A stretch of DNA of 64,000 nt from Spinacia oleracea (Eukaryota; Streptophyta; Magnoliopsida; Caryophyllales; Amaranthaceae), in the NCBI RefSeq assembly GCF_020520425.1, contig NC_079489.1, positions 22,344,001-22,408,000 on the forward strand, read 5' to 3'. A program made the translations under genes and the position numbers. Below the pieces are notes generated by a model. It was not told where the DNA came from. It worked only from the letters and a program-made list of their open reading frames with translations, and searched no databases. Shown in pieces: positions 27,267 to 40,477 of the stretch; positions within the stretch are counted from its first letter, which is position 1; each line of letters opens with the position of its first letter.

Positions 27267-27769
27267 ACCTACCTACTAGCTATAAAAGTGACTTTTAATA
27301 TTTATACCGTAATAGCGCAGACTACCCAAAATTGTACCCATCTACTATCCCAATAAATTGATTTTGGCACATTTTCTTATAAGTATATTACTATTATATA
27401 ATAGGTGTGCGCCGTGCATTTTAATCAAAATTTGATATACGAAAATCATTTCCCACCATGTAAGATGGTACATACAAAAGACCAAGTGCATCCTTGACCT
27501 TCGGTCAAATGAAAAATAATTTATGTTATCCTTTTCTTTCTTCCAACTCATCTTCCACTAACTTGATATACCTCTTACTTAAATCTTTTCCGTTTCTTCT
27601 ACAATTTTGACTCATTGTCATTAATTTCTCTTGCCTACTTTTTTACTTTTACATATACCCCAATTCAAATTCACCTTCCAAGACAATTATAAATTTAACA
27701 AACTAAAAAATATGAAATAAAATTAACATACATATAAAATGAAAATATAACGGATAATCTTATACATAC

Positions 27770-29040
27770 ATATGTAGAAACAAAATACTCTAAAGTTCCC
27801 CTTAGTTGAAATTTTTTCCATATATGTTCAATCAAATAATTTTTCAATGATTTATGAGCACATATGTCCCGTATTTCATTCCTTTTATCCATGTACCGTA
27901 TTAAGATAGATTCTCCAATAGGGATCGTACTTAGCGGAAAATCTGTATTGAATGATCCTGCTTGATTTATTGGACGATCTTCTACAAATTCACTCACAAG
28001 TCATTATAATCTAGATATGTGTGTTGTTCATCTTCTACTATCATGTTGTATAAGATGATACACGCCATCATTATTTTTCATAATATTTTTGTATCCGAAG
28101 CGAGAGCTTGGATTTCGTATAATTGAGAAACGAGCTTGTAACACCCCAAATGCACGCTCAACATCTTTTATTTTCAACTCTTTTGCTTTGTAGTGAATAA
28201 TTCGTGCTTTGCGATTTGGGAGTTTAATGGCCGGAATAAAAGTTGCCCATTTTGGATAAATACCATATGTGAGATAGTATCCTATATTATATTCATTGTT
28301 GTTGAGAACGAAATTAACCAGAGGAGATTTACCTTGTAAAATGTCGGAGAACACAAGAGAGCTGGCAATAACGTTAATGTCATTGCATGCATGATCCAGG
28401 TGTTTCAAAAAATGCATGCCATATCCATAAATCCCAAGAAACAACCGCTTCCAAAATAACAGTTGTTGTTTTAGATCTTCCTTGATACATTCCTTTCCAA
28501 CCATGTGGACAATTTTCATTCCTAGTGCATGCAATTGATGCTACCCATCATGCCAGGAAAACATCGATTTCGAGCAACATTGAGAAGTTGTTCAACATCT
28601 TCTCCCATTGGATTTCTTAGGTAACGGTCACCACATTTATAAATCACACCTTCAAAAAAGTGGAGAAGACACTCCCTTCCTGTAGAAGCAACAATTTTTA
28701 AATATGTATCTACCGCGTCAGACGATGAACCATAAGCTAACATCCTCATTGTCGCGGTGCATTTTTGATATGGTGAGGCACCAAGTATACCGCATGCATC
28801 ATAGTGTTGTTAAAAAAACTCACTATATTCACTGATGGATTCAACAATAGACACAAATACATGTTTATGCATACAAATTTTTTGGCGGAAAATGTCTTAT
28901 GTGTAAATAGGACTATCGAAGAAATAGTCATTAAACAAACGCAATTCTGCTTCTTCACGATCCCTAGGCACATACCACCTATTATGTATTGGTCTCTCAA
29001 TTTTCGATGTTAATAATGAAACAACATTTGAGGCAAGTGT
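27770..29040 (-). pseudogene. PIF/Harbinger transposase, inactivated
   Basis: DDE-type nuclease that would cut the element's ends. Minus-strand pieces follow the family order: RWYVPRDREEAELRLFNDYF (about 28970), RMLAYGSSSDAVDTYLKI (from 28746), RNPMGEDVEQLL, CFPGMMGSINCMH (about 28550), then in a shifted frame NDINVIASSLVFSDILQG (about 28380), YNIGYYLTYGIYPKWATF, KDVERAFGVLQARF (about 28140) and, after another shift, YLIEHIWKKF (about 27810). The first catalytic Asp (normally GSIDCMHW) is Asn and is soon followed by a stop; the second (normally YYLxDGIYP) is Tyr; the Glu in DVERAFG remains. Several stops and frameshifts. Confidence 0.85.
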
Positions 29041-30262
29041 ATGCCTCAACTTACGATTCCTTTTATTTCTTGCATTCACTCTTTCTGAACTCTCACTGAA
29101 ACTGAGAAGTGATAATGGAACTGAAATTTTCAAAAATGTATTTATTTCTTTTCTAACCGAGTTCCGCACCTGGATCAGAAATACTGGTATTAAGATAATC
29201 AAGGGAATTTGAGCTACTAGAATAGCAATCGTAAGCCATTTTCTGTTTAGGGATAAGAAAATTAAATAACTCAATTTGAGGAGATTTATAGATGAAAGTG
29301 TACATCCTATAGTACTACTTATATTGCGTGAGATATGACGGACGACACACATTTTAATGTATTTGACGGCATAAAGCTTGAATGTTTTATCAGAGTAATG
29401 TCACTTAAAACTGATACTACAAAATATTAAAATGTGTGCCAGCTATATCTCTCGTGAATAATAATAATTAGTCAATAAAAATATTTGTAATAACATATTT
29501 TTAAAAATAAAGGAAGAAGATAGTAGATACAAAAGAATAAAAGTAAATTGATACAAAGATCTATTATAATAGAATTTAACGTTGTGGATAAAAAGTGTAA
29601 CATATGATAAAGCAAACCATACAACACAAGTACGTAATCATAAAACAACTGTAACAATTGACCAAAAAAAACACCTTAACCAAACATATCCTTAAATTCT
29701 TCATACATTTCCACTTCATTTGGAGTTAATCTAACTTTATCCAACAATGTATTGAAAACCTTTAGTTTCATCTATTTCTCCATCATCTGTTTCTTAGCCT
29801 CATGTCTACCCTTTTGAAAATTAAGCTATCTTGTTGCAAGTTTTGTTGAGTTTGAAGTCTTTTTTCTTCAAGATCTGCCTCTCTATTTTGTGTAGCATTC
29901 ATATGGCGTAATTCAGATGTTAAGCTGTCAAATGATGAATAAGAGGTTTGAATTTCTTTACCTCTACATTTGACCATCTTCACGTCATCTGGACGAGCCA
30001 GCGTACCACCCAATGAGGGTTTTGGTTTTGGTTCTGTTCTCTTCGAGCTCCCGCCACTTTCCTTACGCATTTCATATGTAGGCTCTTTCACCTAAGGTAA
30101 TTACTCATCTCTTCCCACAAATGCTCAAATGAAAACTTTATTCCATTACCAAAGAGTGACCAAATTGCATGAGCTTTGTTCAAACATTAGTCGCGTTCGA
30201 TCCACTACCACAAAGGTTTTTGCTTCTTTATATACTTACCAACAAATTCTTTCACATCTTTA

Positions 30263-33200
30263 CACTAGTACATACTTGACATTATGTAACACCATATGGT
30301 AACACTTTATAAGTTTATTTTTTTTTAAAAGTTTTAGTAACACATTTGTAACACTTTGTAAATAAGTAACACTTTCATGTAACACTTTATAATAGGTAAC
30401 ACTTGCATGTAACACTTTAATCCTACCGGTAACACTTTTGTATAACACTTAAAGTTCCCCTTAAAAAAAAAATTTTAAAAAATGATTTTATAGGAAATGA
30501 AGGGGGTCATTTTGGATTTTTGGGAACCATCCACTCCGTCGAGGTCGAAGTCCCAAAGTTATAAAAGAGAGTGGGAATAAGTTGGGCATTTTCACTGCTT
30601 TAGAAACTCCACCCAAATCGCCGCCACATTTCGATTCTGAATGATCTTCTCTCTCTCTCTATTCTCCCTTTGTCTCTTCTCCTATTTCTTCAATCTTATT
30701 TGATTTCTATGATTCACTAATTAATTCTTATCAGATTGCCTCGTTGGTTTTAATTGAAGAACCCTAATTCACATACACAATGATCAGACGACAACGCACC
30801 ACCTTCCAGCGAACAGTCGGTGACGCACCACCACCTAGACAACACGACGTCGCCACACCACCACCTAGACAACGGGGTATATGGGTAGACAAGGGTGGAA
30901 ACCTGGAAGGCCAAAACGAAAAGTGGCTTGACGAGAGTTTAACAAAGACAAAATGAAAAGGAGAGGAGTGTGTTTCATCAGAGAAACCAGCCACAGAGGA
31001 TGACGACAATGGAAAATCAACGACTGTTCCCGATCAATAGATTGATTTTGGCTTTGATCCTCTATCAATCTGTTAATCGATTGTGCACTTCAAATAAGGT
31101 TAATTATCTTCCCCTCCATTTGGTTTATAATTTTTTTCCTTTGATTTTGATATACTTTGGTTTAATTGTGGGATTTTCTTAATTTTTTTATTGATTGAAT
31201 AATTTTATTGATTCTTGAAAGTTCTGGTTATAAATGTTACTAGTTTAGGGTTTTCGGTGAATTTTGTGTGGAAGTTCTCACAATTTAATTCAAATTCGTT
31301 ATTTGTCCATTTAATACTTCATATTTTTGTCCATTTCTTTCTGGATATGAAGTTATAGATTGGTTAGTTTCTTTGGGATAAATTAAACATCGAATTATTT
31401 GTATGTTTTTTGTTGAAAATTGATATGTTCTTTCATATGAGTTCTTCAGTTTTGGATTTAATTGTGCATTTAGGACTTATAGAACTAAAACAGTTTCTTG
31501 AATTTTGAAGAAGCAATTTGAATCAGAAATAAAGAATGGATTTCTTGGAGTGTTTGGGAGCATTGAAGTGGATAACTCGACTGTAACATTCGATTATGAG
31601 TTTTCTGTTTGTCTGAATGTTGATTTAATCCAGCATTATATTATGTTCCTCATACTGTTTCTGAAGTGTGTTATGGTTATCAGCGCAATAGAGGAATTGA
31701 CTCTTCAAACTGTGAAGATTCAGATGGGCGATACCGGTGATAGACGAGGAACGAAGCGAGTGCCAGCTGAGCCACCGCCCTAAATCCTACCAGGACTTCT
31801 TGGATGAAACTCGGAGCCACAAACAAAAGACTGAAAGGCAGGCTTCATATACTTATCTCCTAAGAAAAAATATGTTCTCACTCCTGTCACTGTTTTTAGT
31901 GTAAATATGTATAATTGAATTGGCAAGCCTATCATAGAAATAAGAAGACATTGTTAAGTGGGAATCAAGCCGTAAGAAAAAAGCGATAGTTCTGGACAAG
32001 CTTAAGGTATAACCTTTTACTAGATTACAAAATAAAATGCAAGGATTTTGTTCGGAACAGAAGCACTTAAACTTAGGGTTAGAGATTTTCAATTTAGAAC
32101 AATAATCAGAAGAATTCCTTGAAAATAATGGAGTTGGGTTGTGTCATCACTGTGATTATGCGCATAACTATTTGTTTGGTGATTTTCCTACTACTAGTGA
32201 TATCGATTTGTAGGTAAACACTAAGTTGTCAAAAATGCTAACATTACCAAGTCTTAGGAATTCTTGATTGTTGTTTGCAGTGATGCAGTCTGATCAAGTT
32301 TTGTTTAAACTTTAATTTGCTCGCCAATCTGTTTACAGCTCCTTATTTATTGTATGAATTTCGTTTATCTCTTTTCTGTTCAGGCTACATTCAAGATTAC
32401 CCTGGATGTTCCATCTAATCTTATAGCACTCTCCAACATGCCTGTCATTGAAGAAAAGAAAGAAGGAGATCTTAAGACTGTTTACTTTGAGGAGTCACCA
32501 ATCATGTCGACATACTTGGTTGCTGTAGTTGTGGGTTTGTTTGATTTTGTGGAAAGTAGCACATCTGATGGTATACCTGGAATTCTGCTTGTAGTGCTAC
32601 TCTTTTTTAATGAACTACGCCTCAGGGGATCTTTATATATGACCACATTTCTTTCTTATTGTGCAGGTATTAAAGTTAGATGTTATTGTCAAGTTGGCAA
32701 GTCAGACCAAGGGAAGTTTGCTTTAGAGGTTGCTGTTAAGACCCTTGAATTATATAAAGAGTAACTTGCTCTCACACTGTCTTTTCTTTGTTGATTCCAA
32801 ACTACTACGTATATATTTTCCCATGTTTCTTCTTATCTGTTATTATAATACTGTTCACACTTTTAAAAGGTATTTTGAGGTGCCTTACGCCTTGCCCAAA
32901 TTGGATATGATTGCGATTCCTGATTTTGCTGCTGGTGCCATGGAGAACTATGGTTTGGTCACATATCGTGAGAATGCATTGCTGTATGATGAGAAGCACT
33001 CCGCTGCTGCTAACAAGCAAAGGGTAATTGGTTTGCTTAGCTGGCTGAGGCATCACTAAATTATTTGTTCTGTCTGTTCAATAATGGAATTCTCTTCTGT
33101 TAAGGTTGCTATCGTGGTTGCTCATGAATTAGCTCATCAGTGGTTTGGAAATCTCGTGACTATGGAATGGTGGACTCATTTGTGGTTGAATGAGGGATTT

Positions 33201-34586
33201 GCAACATGGGTAACTTTATATTTACCTCACCCATAGATTATAATAATTTTCCCCCCAAAATTATATTTTTGCAACATGCTGTAGGTAATATTTTAGCCTA
33301 TATTATTTAGATATGTAACATGGAGAAGCTATGTTGTTATTTATTTATAAAACAGATTATGTGTACCTTGAACAGACTCTTTTAAACATATAAAATTATA
33401 GGATTCACGGTCTCTAATTCATGCTTCCCGGGATCGGCTTTTCTGTGTTGTATATATGCTTATTTGGGTCATGGAATGAGCAGCGGAACGAGGATGCATG
33501 CATTGGGTGAACGAGCACATTTATTTTGCTTGGGATTATGCCATGGCTTAAATTTAGAGTACATTGCTTCATAAAGACTTTGAATCTATGGTTGAGGTAA
33601 ATATTTTATCAGAGCTACTGACGTTTCCATAATTCATATTACCATCATGGTTTCGTCCTGGTTATCTGATTTTTATACTTTTTATACATATATTAGGATA
33701 AAATAGATCAAGATAAAATATTGGTTGTGTTGTTGTTTAAAGCTTCTATTTTGGGAGGTGTTGTTGTTGCTTGATCGAGGTGCTGCTGGTGCTTGGAGCG
33801 TAGCTTCGAGGTGATGTACGTCTGCTTGGAGCTGTTTTGGAATTTAGTGGTCTAAAGACCGAAGTTGACTGAAGTTGACTTTCTTTTTTGTTTTGATTAT
33901 TAGATTTCTTAGCCAAACAAAAGTTGGTGTTTGTGAATGTTTTTGTAAGAAACTATGAAATTATATCAATTTAAATTATTGTCTATCGTATATGTTAATT
34001 TCACATTTGTGGTTGTTGTGCATATTAATATTATTTTATATTTTAAAAAATAAAAAATGTTGTATTAAATAATCATAGTAATAATAATAATAATATTTTT
34101 AATAAAAAATGTTACATATTAATTAACCTGTGTTATATTAGTTTACAAAAAATGATACATAATGTCCAATGAAGTGTTCCTAGATGTCAAAAGATGATTG
34201 AAAAATGTTACCCAATAGCAGAAAAGTGTTGCTTAATATAATGTGTTACGTTATATGGTGAAAAGTGATACCTACGATTCAATAAAGTGTTACTGTAAAT
34301 CAAAAGATGATATAAAAAGTGATACTAATGGTTAAAAAGTGTTACCTAAGATGTTACGAGTAACACTTTTAAAGTGCTACAATAGGAATGAAAAAGTGTT
34401 ACATAAATTTATTTTTGGTAACACTAGTAAAAGTGTTATCATATGTAATTAAAAGTGTTACCTAATAGAATAGGTAGCACGAGCAGATGTATCACCCATA
34501 AAGTGTTACTTATAATCTATGGAAACACTTTACCCCCTTTATGTAACAGTTTTTCAGTGTTACCTAAAGTTAAATATGTACTAGTG
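30263..34586. mobile_element. Non-autonomous CACTA transposon carrying an aminopeptidase M1 gene fragment
   Basis: Left end CACTAGTACATACTTGACATT and right end (inverted) CACTAGTACATATTTAACTTT form the terminal repeats; the flanking 3-bp duplication is TTA (30260-30262 and 34587-34589). Subterminal blocks have many AAGTGTTAC / GTAACACTT units on both sides (about 30280-30450 and 34060-34570). No transposase. The interior holds promoter-like DNA (TATAAAAG at 30560-30567), a 5'-UTR-like CT-rich stretch and four exons of a host gene, so it behaves as a Pack-type element. Confidence 0.9.
32384..33209 (+). pseudogene. APM1: Captured fragment of M1 aminopeptidase gene (APM1-like), 4 exons, 180 codons
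   Basis: The parent is a zinc aminopeptidase of the M1 family (puromycin-sensitive type). Exons 32384-32570, 32667-32760, 32870-33023 and 33105-33209 keep GT/AG sites and compatible phases. Visible motifs: ATFKITLDVPSNLIALSNMP, substrate-binding GAMENYGL, and the complete zinc site HELAHQWF with the third ligand in WLNEGFATW. About 120 residues are missing before it (no CWDEPACK block) and all of the protein after the zinc site, roughly 550 residues. No in-frame stop in the retained exons. It cannot encode a complete enzyme, but a spliced chimeric transcript is possible. Confidence 0.9.
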
Positions 34587-35351
34587 TTATTAATTCTTTT
34601 CACCGAATCTGGATAGCATCCGCTGTCCTTTTTGCGAATTCAGGATGATTTTCTAGAGGCATTTCAAACAATTGTACAATTTTAGCCCAAAATCCCTGCC
34701 TGCTTGATCGGTACCTTCGCGTTGATCTCCTCCTGCCTCAATCACTACTACAAAAAAGGGCAAAGAGACCCTTCCAAAATGGCTTAAGAGATCTCCTTTC
34801 AAGGGGTCTCTATCTCACAGGTCTCTTTGATAAAGAGACCTCCTCATCAAGAGGGGGTCTGTTGGTTAAAAGTTAGAGACCTTCCACGTAAGAAAGAGGG
34901 TCTCTTATGTGAACGTTGGTTAAAATATTTTAGAAGGGAAAGAGACCTCTTATTAGAGATGTGAGATTTGTTTGTTAAAATGTTCAGACCCATTAAGTAA
35001 GATAGGAGGTCTCTTTGAATATTTTTATTTTTGTTTATTAAAGCAGTTAAGACCTCATATATAAGATAAGGGGTCTCTTTGTTATTTTTTTTATTATTAT
35101 TTTTTACAAAGTAAAGACCTCATATCTTAGATATGGGGTCTCTTTGAATTTTTTATTATTATAACTAGAGAGCCTTTATTACACCTGACGGGTCTCTTTG
35201 CAACCTTTTTTTTTTTTTAAAAAATATCGATAATAGCAGAATACAAGTAGCTGCGCCAATTCAGAATTAATATACATATATTACACCTGCGTTTACACCA
35301 GCAGGCATCAAATGCACAAAACCACAAAACCACACCTGATATAATACATAA

Positions 35352-35378
35352 CTAGTTTTAAACCCGTGCAACGCACGG
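35352..35378 (-). mobile_element. Helitron 3' terminus
   Basis: On the minus strand a hairpin CCGTGCGTTGCACGG (35378-35364) is followed by GTTTAAAA and CTAG (35355-35352), then T. The same layout occurs at 7485 and 62645. The 5' end, to the right, was not found. Confidence 0.5.
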
Positions 35379-36344
35379 TTTATATTTTGTTTTAAAAATG
35401 ATTTATTTTTTATTTCATCTTCATCAAATGACCAAAATCAGAGAAAAGATGAAAGAAACATAATTCTCCTTTACATATTTGGGAAACCATTATTGGGAAT
35501 ACTCCCACACATCATTTGTAACTTGAGATCTATTTTCCCCTGACTTGAAAAGTAAAATTACACAATAAATGATTAGGTCAAATTGGATTACTAATCTTAT
35601 AAGAAAGTGAGATAATGCCTTTGAATGTCTGGTGTAAGGAAGACGCGTAAACACCATATGCCTGCCAAAAAACGAAAGGCTTATTTTAATTATTGGGAAA
35701 GAAAAACATCTCATCAACGAAAACACTCACAATTATATCCAAGATTAAAAACTACAGGATTTCAAATAAAAAAACCAGCAAAGAACAATCGCGAGGCGTA
35801 GACATAAATGCAACACAACATGTTAGAAGTCTAGCTAGCTATGCTCATTGGGTTATTGTTGAGTTAGCTTCCTTATGTAAGTGATTTATCAACTTATGCA
35901 AATCTAACAATATTTGTATTATCAGGAAAGAGATAACTCCAAATAATTTTCTCGATATGTTAGAGAATAAAGATAAAGTACAATAACAATGTCAATATGG
36001 GAAGAGTACTATTTTCAATTAATGCTAAAGACCATAAAACTGATTGATTAAACTTCACGAAGGTAATGGGAAAAGTTTCTCAACCCAATATAATCAAAAC
36101 CAACACAAATAGAACAACATAAAACACACAGAACCCCGCAGAAATGCATTGCTCAGTAATTAATGGACATCTAACCACCCAAACAACCTTTTAGAACAAT
36201 AGATAATATGTTCGAGTTGGGAAAGTCTAATCATTTACTTTCACTGGAACCCGAGATGTTAAGGAAGGGAGATACATAAATTCAATTATACAGCCAAAGA
36301 GAATGCCAGAGAGAATTATAAACATGTAAGAGGCGTCATCATAC

Positions 36345-36670
36345 CAACAATTTCGCCGAGGTGCATCGATACTGTATTTAGTTGAGCTTTATTCTCATAA
36401 AGACGGTTGACGGTTTTTCTTGACATTATAATTTCCTTCGCAAGTGCCTGGACATGTTATACAGAAGATAGGAAGAAATTCAAAGATATCGTACTAAATT
36501 TATAAATTTCAATTGCCGTCGAACAAAAACCAAACCAAAAAATTCACAAAGAAAGAAACTACAATTTAAAACAAACTTGTTTGATCATGCGAAATACAAT
36601 GACATTGATTATACCTTTGCAGAACCCATGTCATTTCTCTTGGCAGCTTCTGTAATTGCCTTCTATACAG
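36345..36670 (-). pseudogene. VPS24: Captured fragment of VPS24 (ESCRT-III, CHMP3-like), 2 exons
   Basis: VPS24 is a Snf7-family subunit that assembles on endosomes to bud vesicles into multivesicular bodies. The first minus-strand exon (about 36670-36615) reads KAITEAAKRNDMGSAK; after a GT/AG intron the second (36447-36345) reads ALAKEIIMSRKTVNRLYENKAQLNTVSMHLGE in two joined stretches, the helix 2-3 core of the family. Just before KAI the codons read TAG AAG ACT GTA TAG, where the family has Glu-Lys-Thr-Val-Gln, so both stops look like single-base changes of GAG and CAG. The N-terminal and C-terminal exons are absent or unrecognised. Confidence 0.75.
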
Positions 36671-39387
36671 TCTTCTAAAGAGTTCCCATTATTTTCAACT
36701 GCAGGAAGCTTAACAATAAACTAACTAAGTAAGCGAAATATACAATGATCTAAGTACTTCTCAATTAGTTAGGGCACTTAAAAAGCTCAATTGAACAAAA
36801 TCCAATTAAATTCCAAAAAGAATAATTAGTTTGATCAGGGTTCCGATTGAATTGGGGCAATGCAATTTACAATTATAATTGAATTTAATTGAACGAAAAA
36901 ATTAACAACAATCATCGGAAAAACAATAATGAAGCAAAAAGATAAATCTAATTTAATAAACCATTCTAGAAGCATCCATTTTCCACAACCAGGCCATCAC
37001 TAAGGCCATAGTATTACTTTTAGTATAATTTCAAACTACATGATATCAATTTTTTTGGTAAATAACTACATGATATCATTACTCATGAAGCCATGACGTA
37101 CCTTCAAATCTAGAGTTAACCTATGATTTGAATACATACACAATTTCTTGATCAATTCTTAAAGAAATGGACAACATATCTGAATCATCAAGTAATACTT
37201 CGTACAAAATATAAGGTTTAGATCTTACTTGGGAGTAATCACATTTCTAATCAAGGATCTCAAGAACAACAAAATAACTATTTACAACACTCGTAAAAAA
37301 TAGTGCAGTTAGAATTAATCATCCAAACCAAATTAATGTGAGTACTACTAGCTAGTCTACTACACCAACATCCAATATTCCAATCACATCAAGAACACAA
37401 ACAATAATGCATTGACCCATATTGCAAAGGGGATTGCAGAGTGCAAACAACGCCTTAAACCCAAATTAATCCTACATTATTTGCACCATTTCCATTAACA
37501 AATACACACCAAGAAAAAAACTTAAAGCCTGATAGAATCTAGAGCCCACAAAGACACAAAAATAAGAAAAGATATCTTTCTCAAATTAGGGTCTTCGTGA
37601 GTCACATATTTCAATAAACGTTTATCCCAAAACCTAATTCCTAATCATAAATTTAACCAATTAATCCTTTAAAATTAGTGAATAGAAAGAAAAGAAGAAC
37701 GATTCAGCATGAATACGTTTACCTGATTTAATTTTTCAGATATATGTCTTAAATCTCTATCAAAATAACTGTCTCCAAAATAACACACAATAATCATTTT
37801 TGATGAAAGTCATAACCACTTTCCTTGTATTTTCCATAGTGATGTAGAATTAGAAATCCTGCAATTGAACAGTAAGTTCAATAACCAATCGATGTTAATG
37901 ACTTTTTAAAATAAAAAAATTGCAAAAACGAATTGAAAATCTGATTCGAGAGAGGAAATACATAATTTGGATATCCAAGTCCAAAATAATCATTTATGTT
38001 AAACCCAGAAAGAGTATGTTCCTCATTTTGTCATCTATGTTGTAATCAAACATAAATAGAAAAATTTACTGCAACTGACTAAAAGGCGCATGCATACACC
38101 CTTTGCCCAAAAAACCCAGAAATTGTTACCATAGACCAAGCTTCATATTCCAAACTACTTGCAAGTTACAAATTCCAAACTTCACATTTCCTATGGGATA
38201 AATGGCTGAAGAACAAACACAAGGTTATTTCTAAGTTCCTACAATAACTAAGAAGACACTCTCCAAACCAAACCTGCTAAAGCTCAATAAAGCCACATAG
38301 AGAACCTTTCACATTAATTGGAGTTTGAAAACAAGCAATCAACAAGTTAAACAAACAATAATTATCCGAAAAACCAAGAACCGTATCTAATTTAAGCAAA
38401 TTGGAAAATTAGTAAATTACATATTTTCTGTTGTTTATTCCTTTAAAGAACAAAAATTGACAAAAAAAAAAAAAAAACCCATAGCAAACAACACATAAAT
38501 CACGCAGTTCAATTGAAAATGCATTAACCTAAATCTATTAGCAAGAAATATAACATTAGAACTAAAAATATCTGCAACAATCACAAATTAACAGAAATGC
38601 TGAAAAAATGAACAAATTGTTGCCCTAATTAACAAACCTACGCCTTCAACAAATATAAAATACCATCCAATTTTAACCATAAAACCTTAAAATTATGACA
38701 TAACTACAAGAAATCATCAAAAAAGGAGGAGAAACAGAAATACCTGTGATATCTGAAGTTGAAATTTGAGAATGGCGAGGAATTTCTCGATAATTTGCTT
38801 CTATCAATCGCAGATCTGCACCAATATGTTCTCAATCGTTACCGTTTTTAGGGTTTATTTGTTGAAGCTCCATATTTTTTTTAATTTTTTTTTATCGAAG
38901 GTTGTGGAGGAGAGAGAAATTAACCTTAGATTTTGCTGAGAGGGATTGCTCGATTGCGTGTAGAGGGAGGGAGATTGAAATACGGAGTAAGGATGAGGGG
39001 TGTGAAAAAGAGACCCGTGTTTTGTGTGAGAAGGTCTTCTCTTTTCTTTTAAATGGGCCCACGAGATATAAGAGACCCGTGTTTTATCATAGCAGGTCTC
39101 CTCTTTTTCTATAAATGGGGCCACGTGATATGAGAGACCCGTGGTTTGGGATAGGAGGTCTCCTCCATCAAAGAGACCCGCTATTTAAATAAGAGGTCTT
39201 ATTTGAGAGATCTCTTTGCCACTTTTTGTAGTAGTGAATATATGCTCTTAGTAGCGCAAGGTCTTCATCTACAGGCTAAGCACCGCCGATTGTTTCTTTT
39301 GTATGAGATTGATAGTCTATCAATGTGTACCTTTTGTTTGTCTACCTCGTTTTGGCTTATTTTGCTTAACAACTTCATCATTATGTG

Positions 39388-40477
39388 TAGGGTTGGACCC
39401 AAAAAATTCTACCTAGCAACGTGTCATGGCTAACTTTTATTGCTTGAGTAAATCAGGATTGACGTTCTTTTTAAACTATCATAAATGATAAATCGCTTAC
39501 ACATAACTAGACAATAATAGGTCATAATCTACGCAAAAAGTAAATGACTTTGCAAACTAATTAAAAGTTCGCAATCCGATCAATGTAACCGCAATTCGTT
39601 ATTAAACAAACAAAGACGGTGGTTAATGTTGACAAATCATTTTTGCTTGGGCAAATTTCTAAAATTATAATACTACGTGGTTTTAGGTTTTGAAGTGATG
39701 AGTATAATTTTTGGAATTGAATGTATTGATTAAAAATTGGAGGGAGAGAAGAAACACTTTTTAGTAAGCCTAGTAACATACTCCATAGTCTGTACTACTC
39801 TCTTTGTTCCTAAAAAATTATCCCATTGTATTTGAATAAAACCTTTAAAAGTTTGACCACAAATTATCACTAATTTATACTTTAAATAATATAGTCACAT
39901 CACATGGGGTATTTGTAGGTTTACTTTGATGTATATTTTAGAATATGTATTTTTTGTAACTTTTTCCATATAGCATTAGAGATATTTAAGTATTAAGTCA
40001 CATCTTAGATACCATAAAAAGGGAAATGAAACAATATTTAAAGGAAGAAAGGAGTAACATTAACTCATGTAAAAAGAAACTTTTAATGGTAATGGTGGGT
40101 AAAATTAATATAAAGTTCACTCTAAAATGGTTAAAATTGGTGAAATGTGCACTGTACAGTACGAGGAAAATAGTAGCACTACTGTTTTTGAAATATCAAT
40201 AGAGTACTTGAGTAGTGTTTTAGGAGTAGAATTTTAGGAGTACTCGCATGACTTTGTTATTCACCTTTACAGCTCATAGCCTCATATATACTCATTTATT
40301 GAAAAGACATGTGGCTTTACTATTCACCTTTACAAAGTTACCTCTTACATTGTATAATAGAATAATATATTGAACGTTTTGTTTTTGTTTTTTTCTTCCT
40401 TTTGCAGGCTCTAGATTTTTTCTACAAATAATGGGGATCCCTGTAGACCCCATGAGAGTACGGTAGGTCCGCCCCTG
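39388..40477. mobile_element. Non-autonomous hAT-type element, 1,090 bp
   Basis: Flanked by the perfect 8-bp duplication ATTATGTG (39380-39387 and 40478-40485). Left end TAGGGTTGGACCC and right end (inverted) CAGGGGCGGACCTACC are imperfect inverted repeats. No coding frame. It sits in the second gene of the PIF element, whose reading continues across the two sides. Confidence 0.8.

Larger units (their letters stand above)
34743..39236. mobile_element. Non-autonomous CACTA transposon carrying a VPS24 gene fragment
   Basis: Ends are CACTACTACAAAAAAGGGC and, inverted, CACTACTACAAAAAGTGGC. The 3-bp duplication AAT flanks it (34740-34742 and 39237-39239). Subterminal repeats contain GGTCTCTTTG / CAAAGAGACC units, most of them in 34760-35200 and 39000-39230. 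No transposase frame. It contains a Helitron end at 35352 and minus-strand exons of an ESCRT-III gene; CT/AG-rich DNA near 38750-38950 resembles that gene's 5' UTR. The stretches 35400-36300 and 36700-38700 hold nothing else I can support. Confidence 0.9.

Noticed and set aside
35693-35884. Small basic frame inside the CACTA element
   Set aside because: No splice context or similarity; composition like surrounding noncoding DNA.
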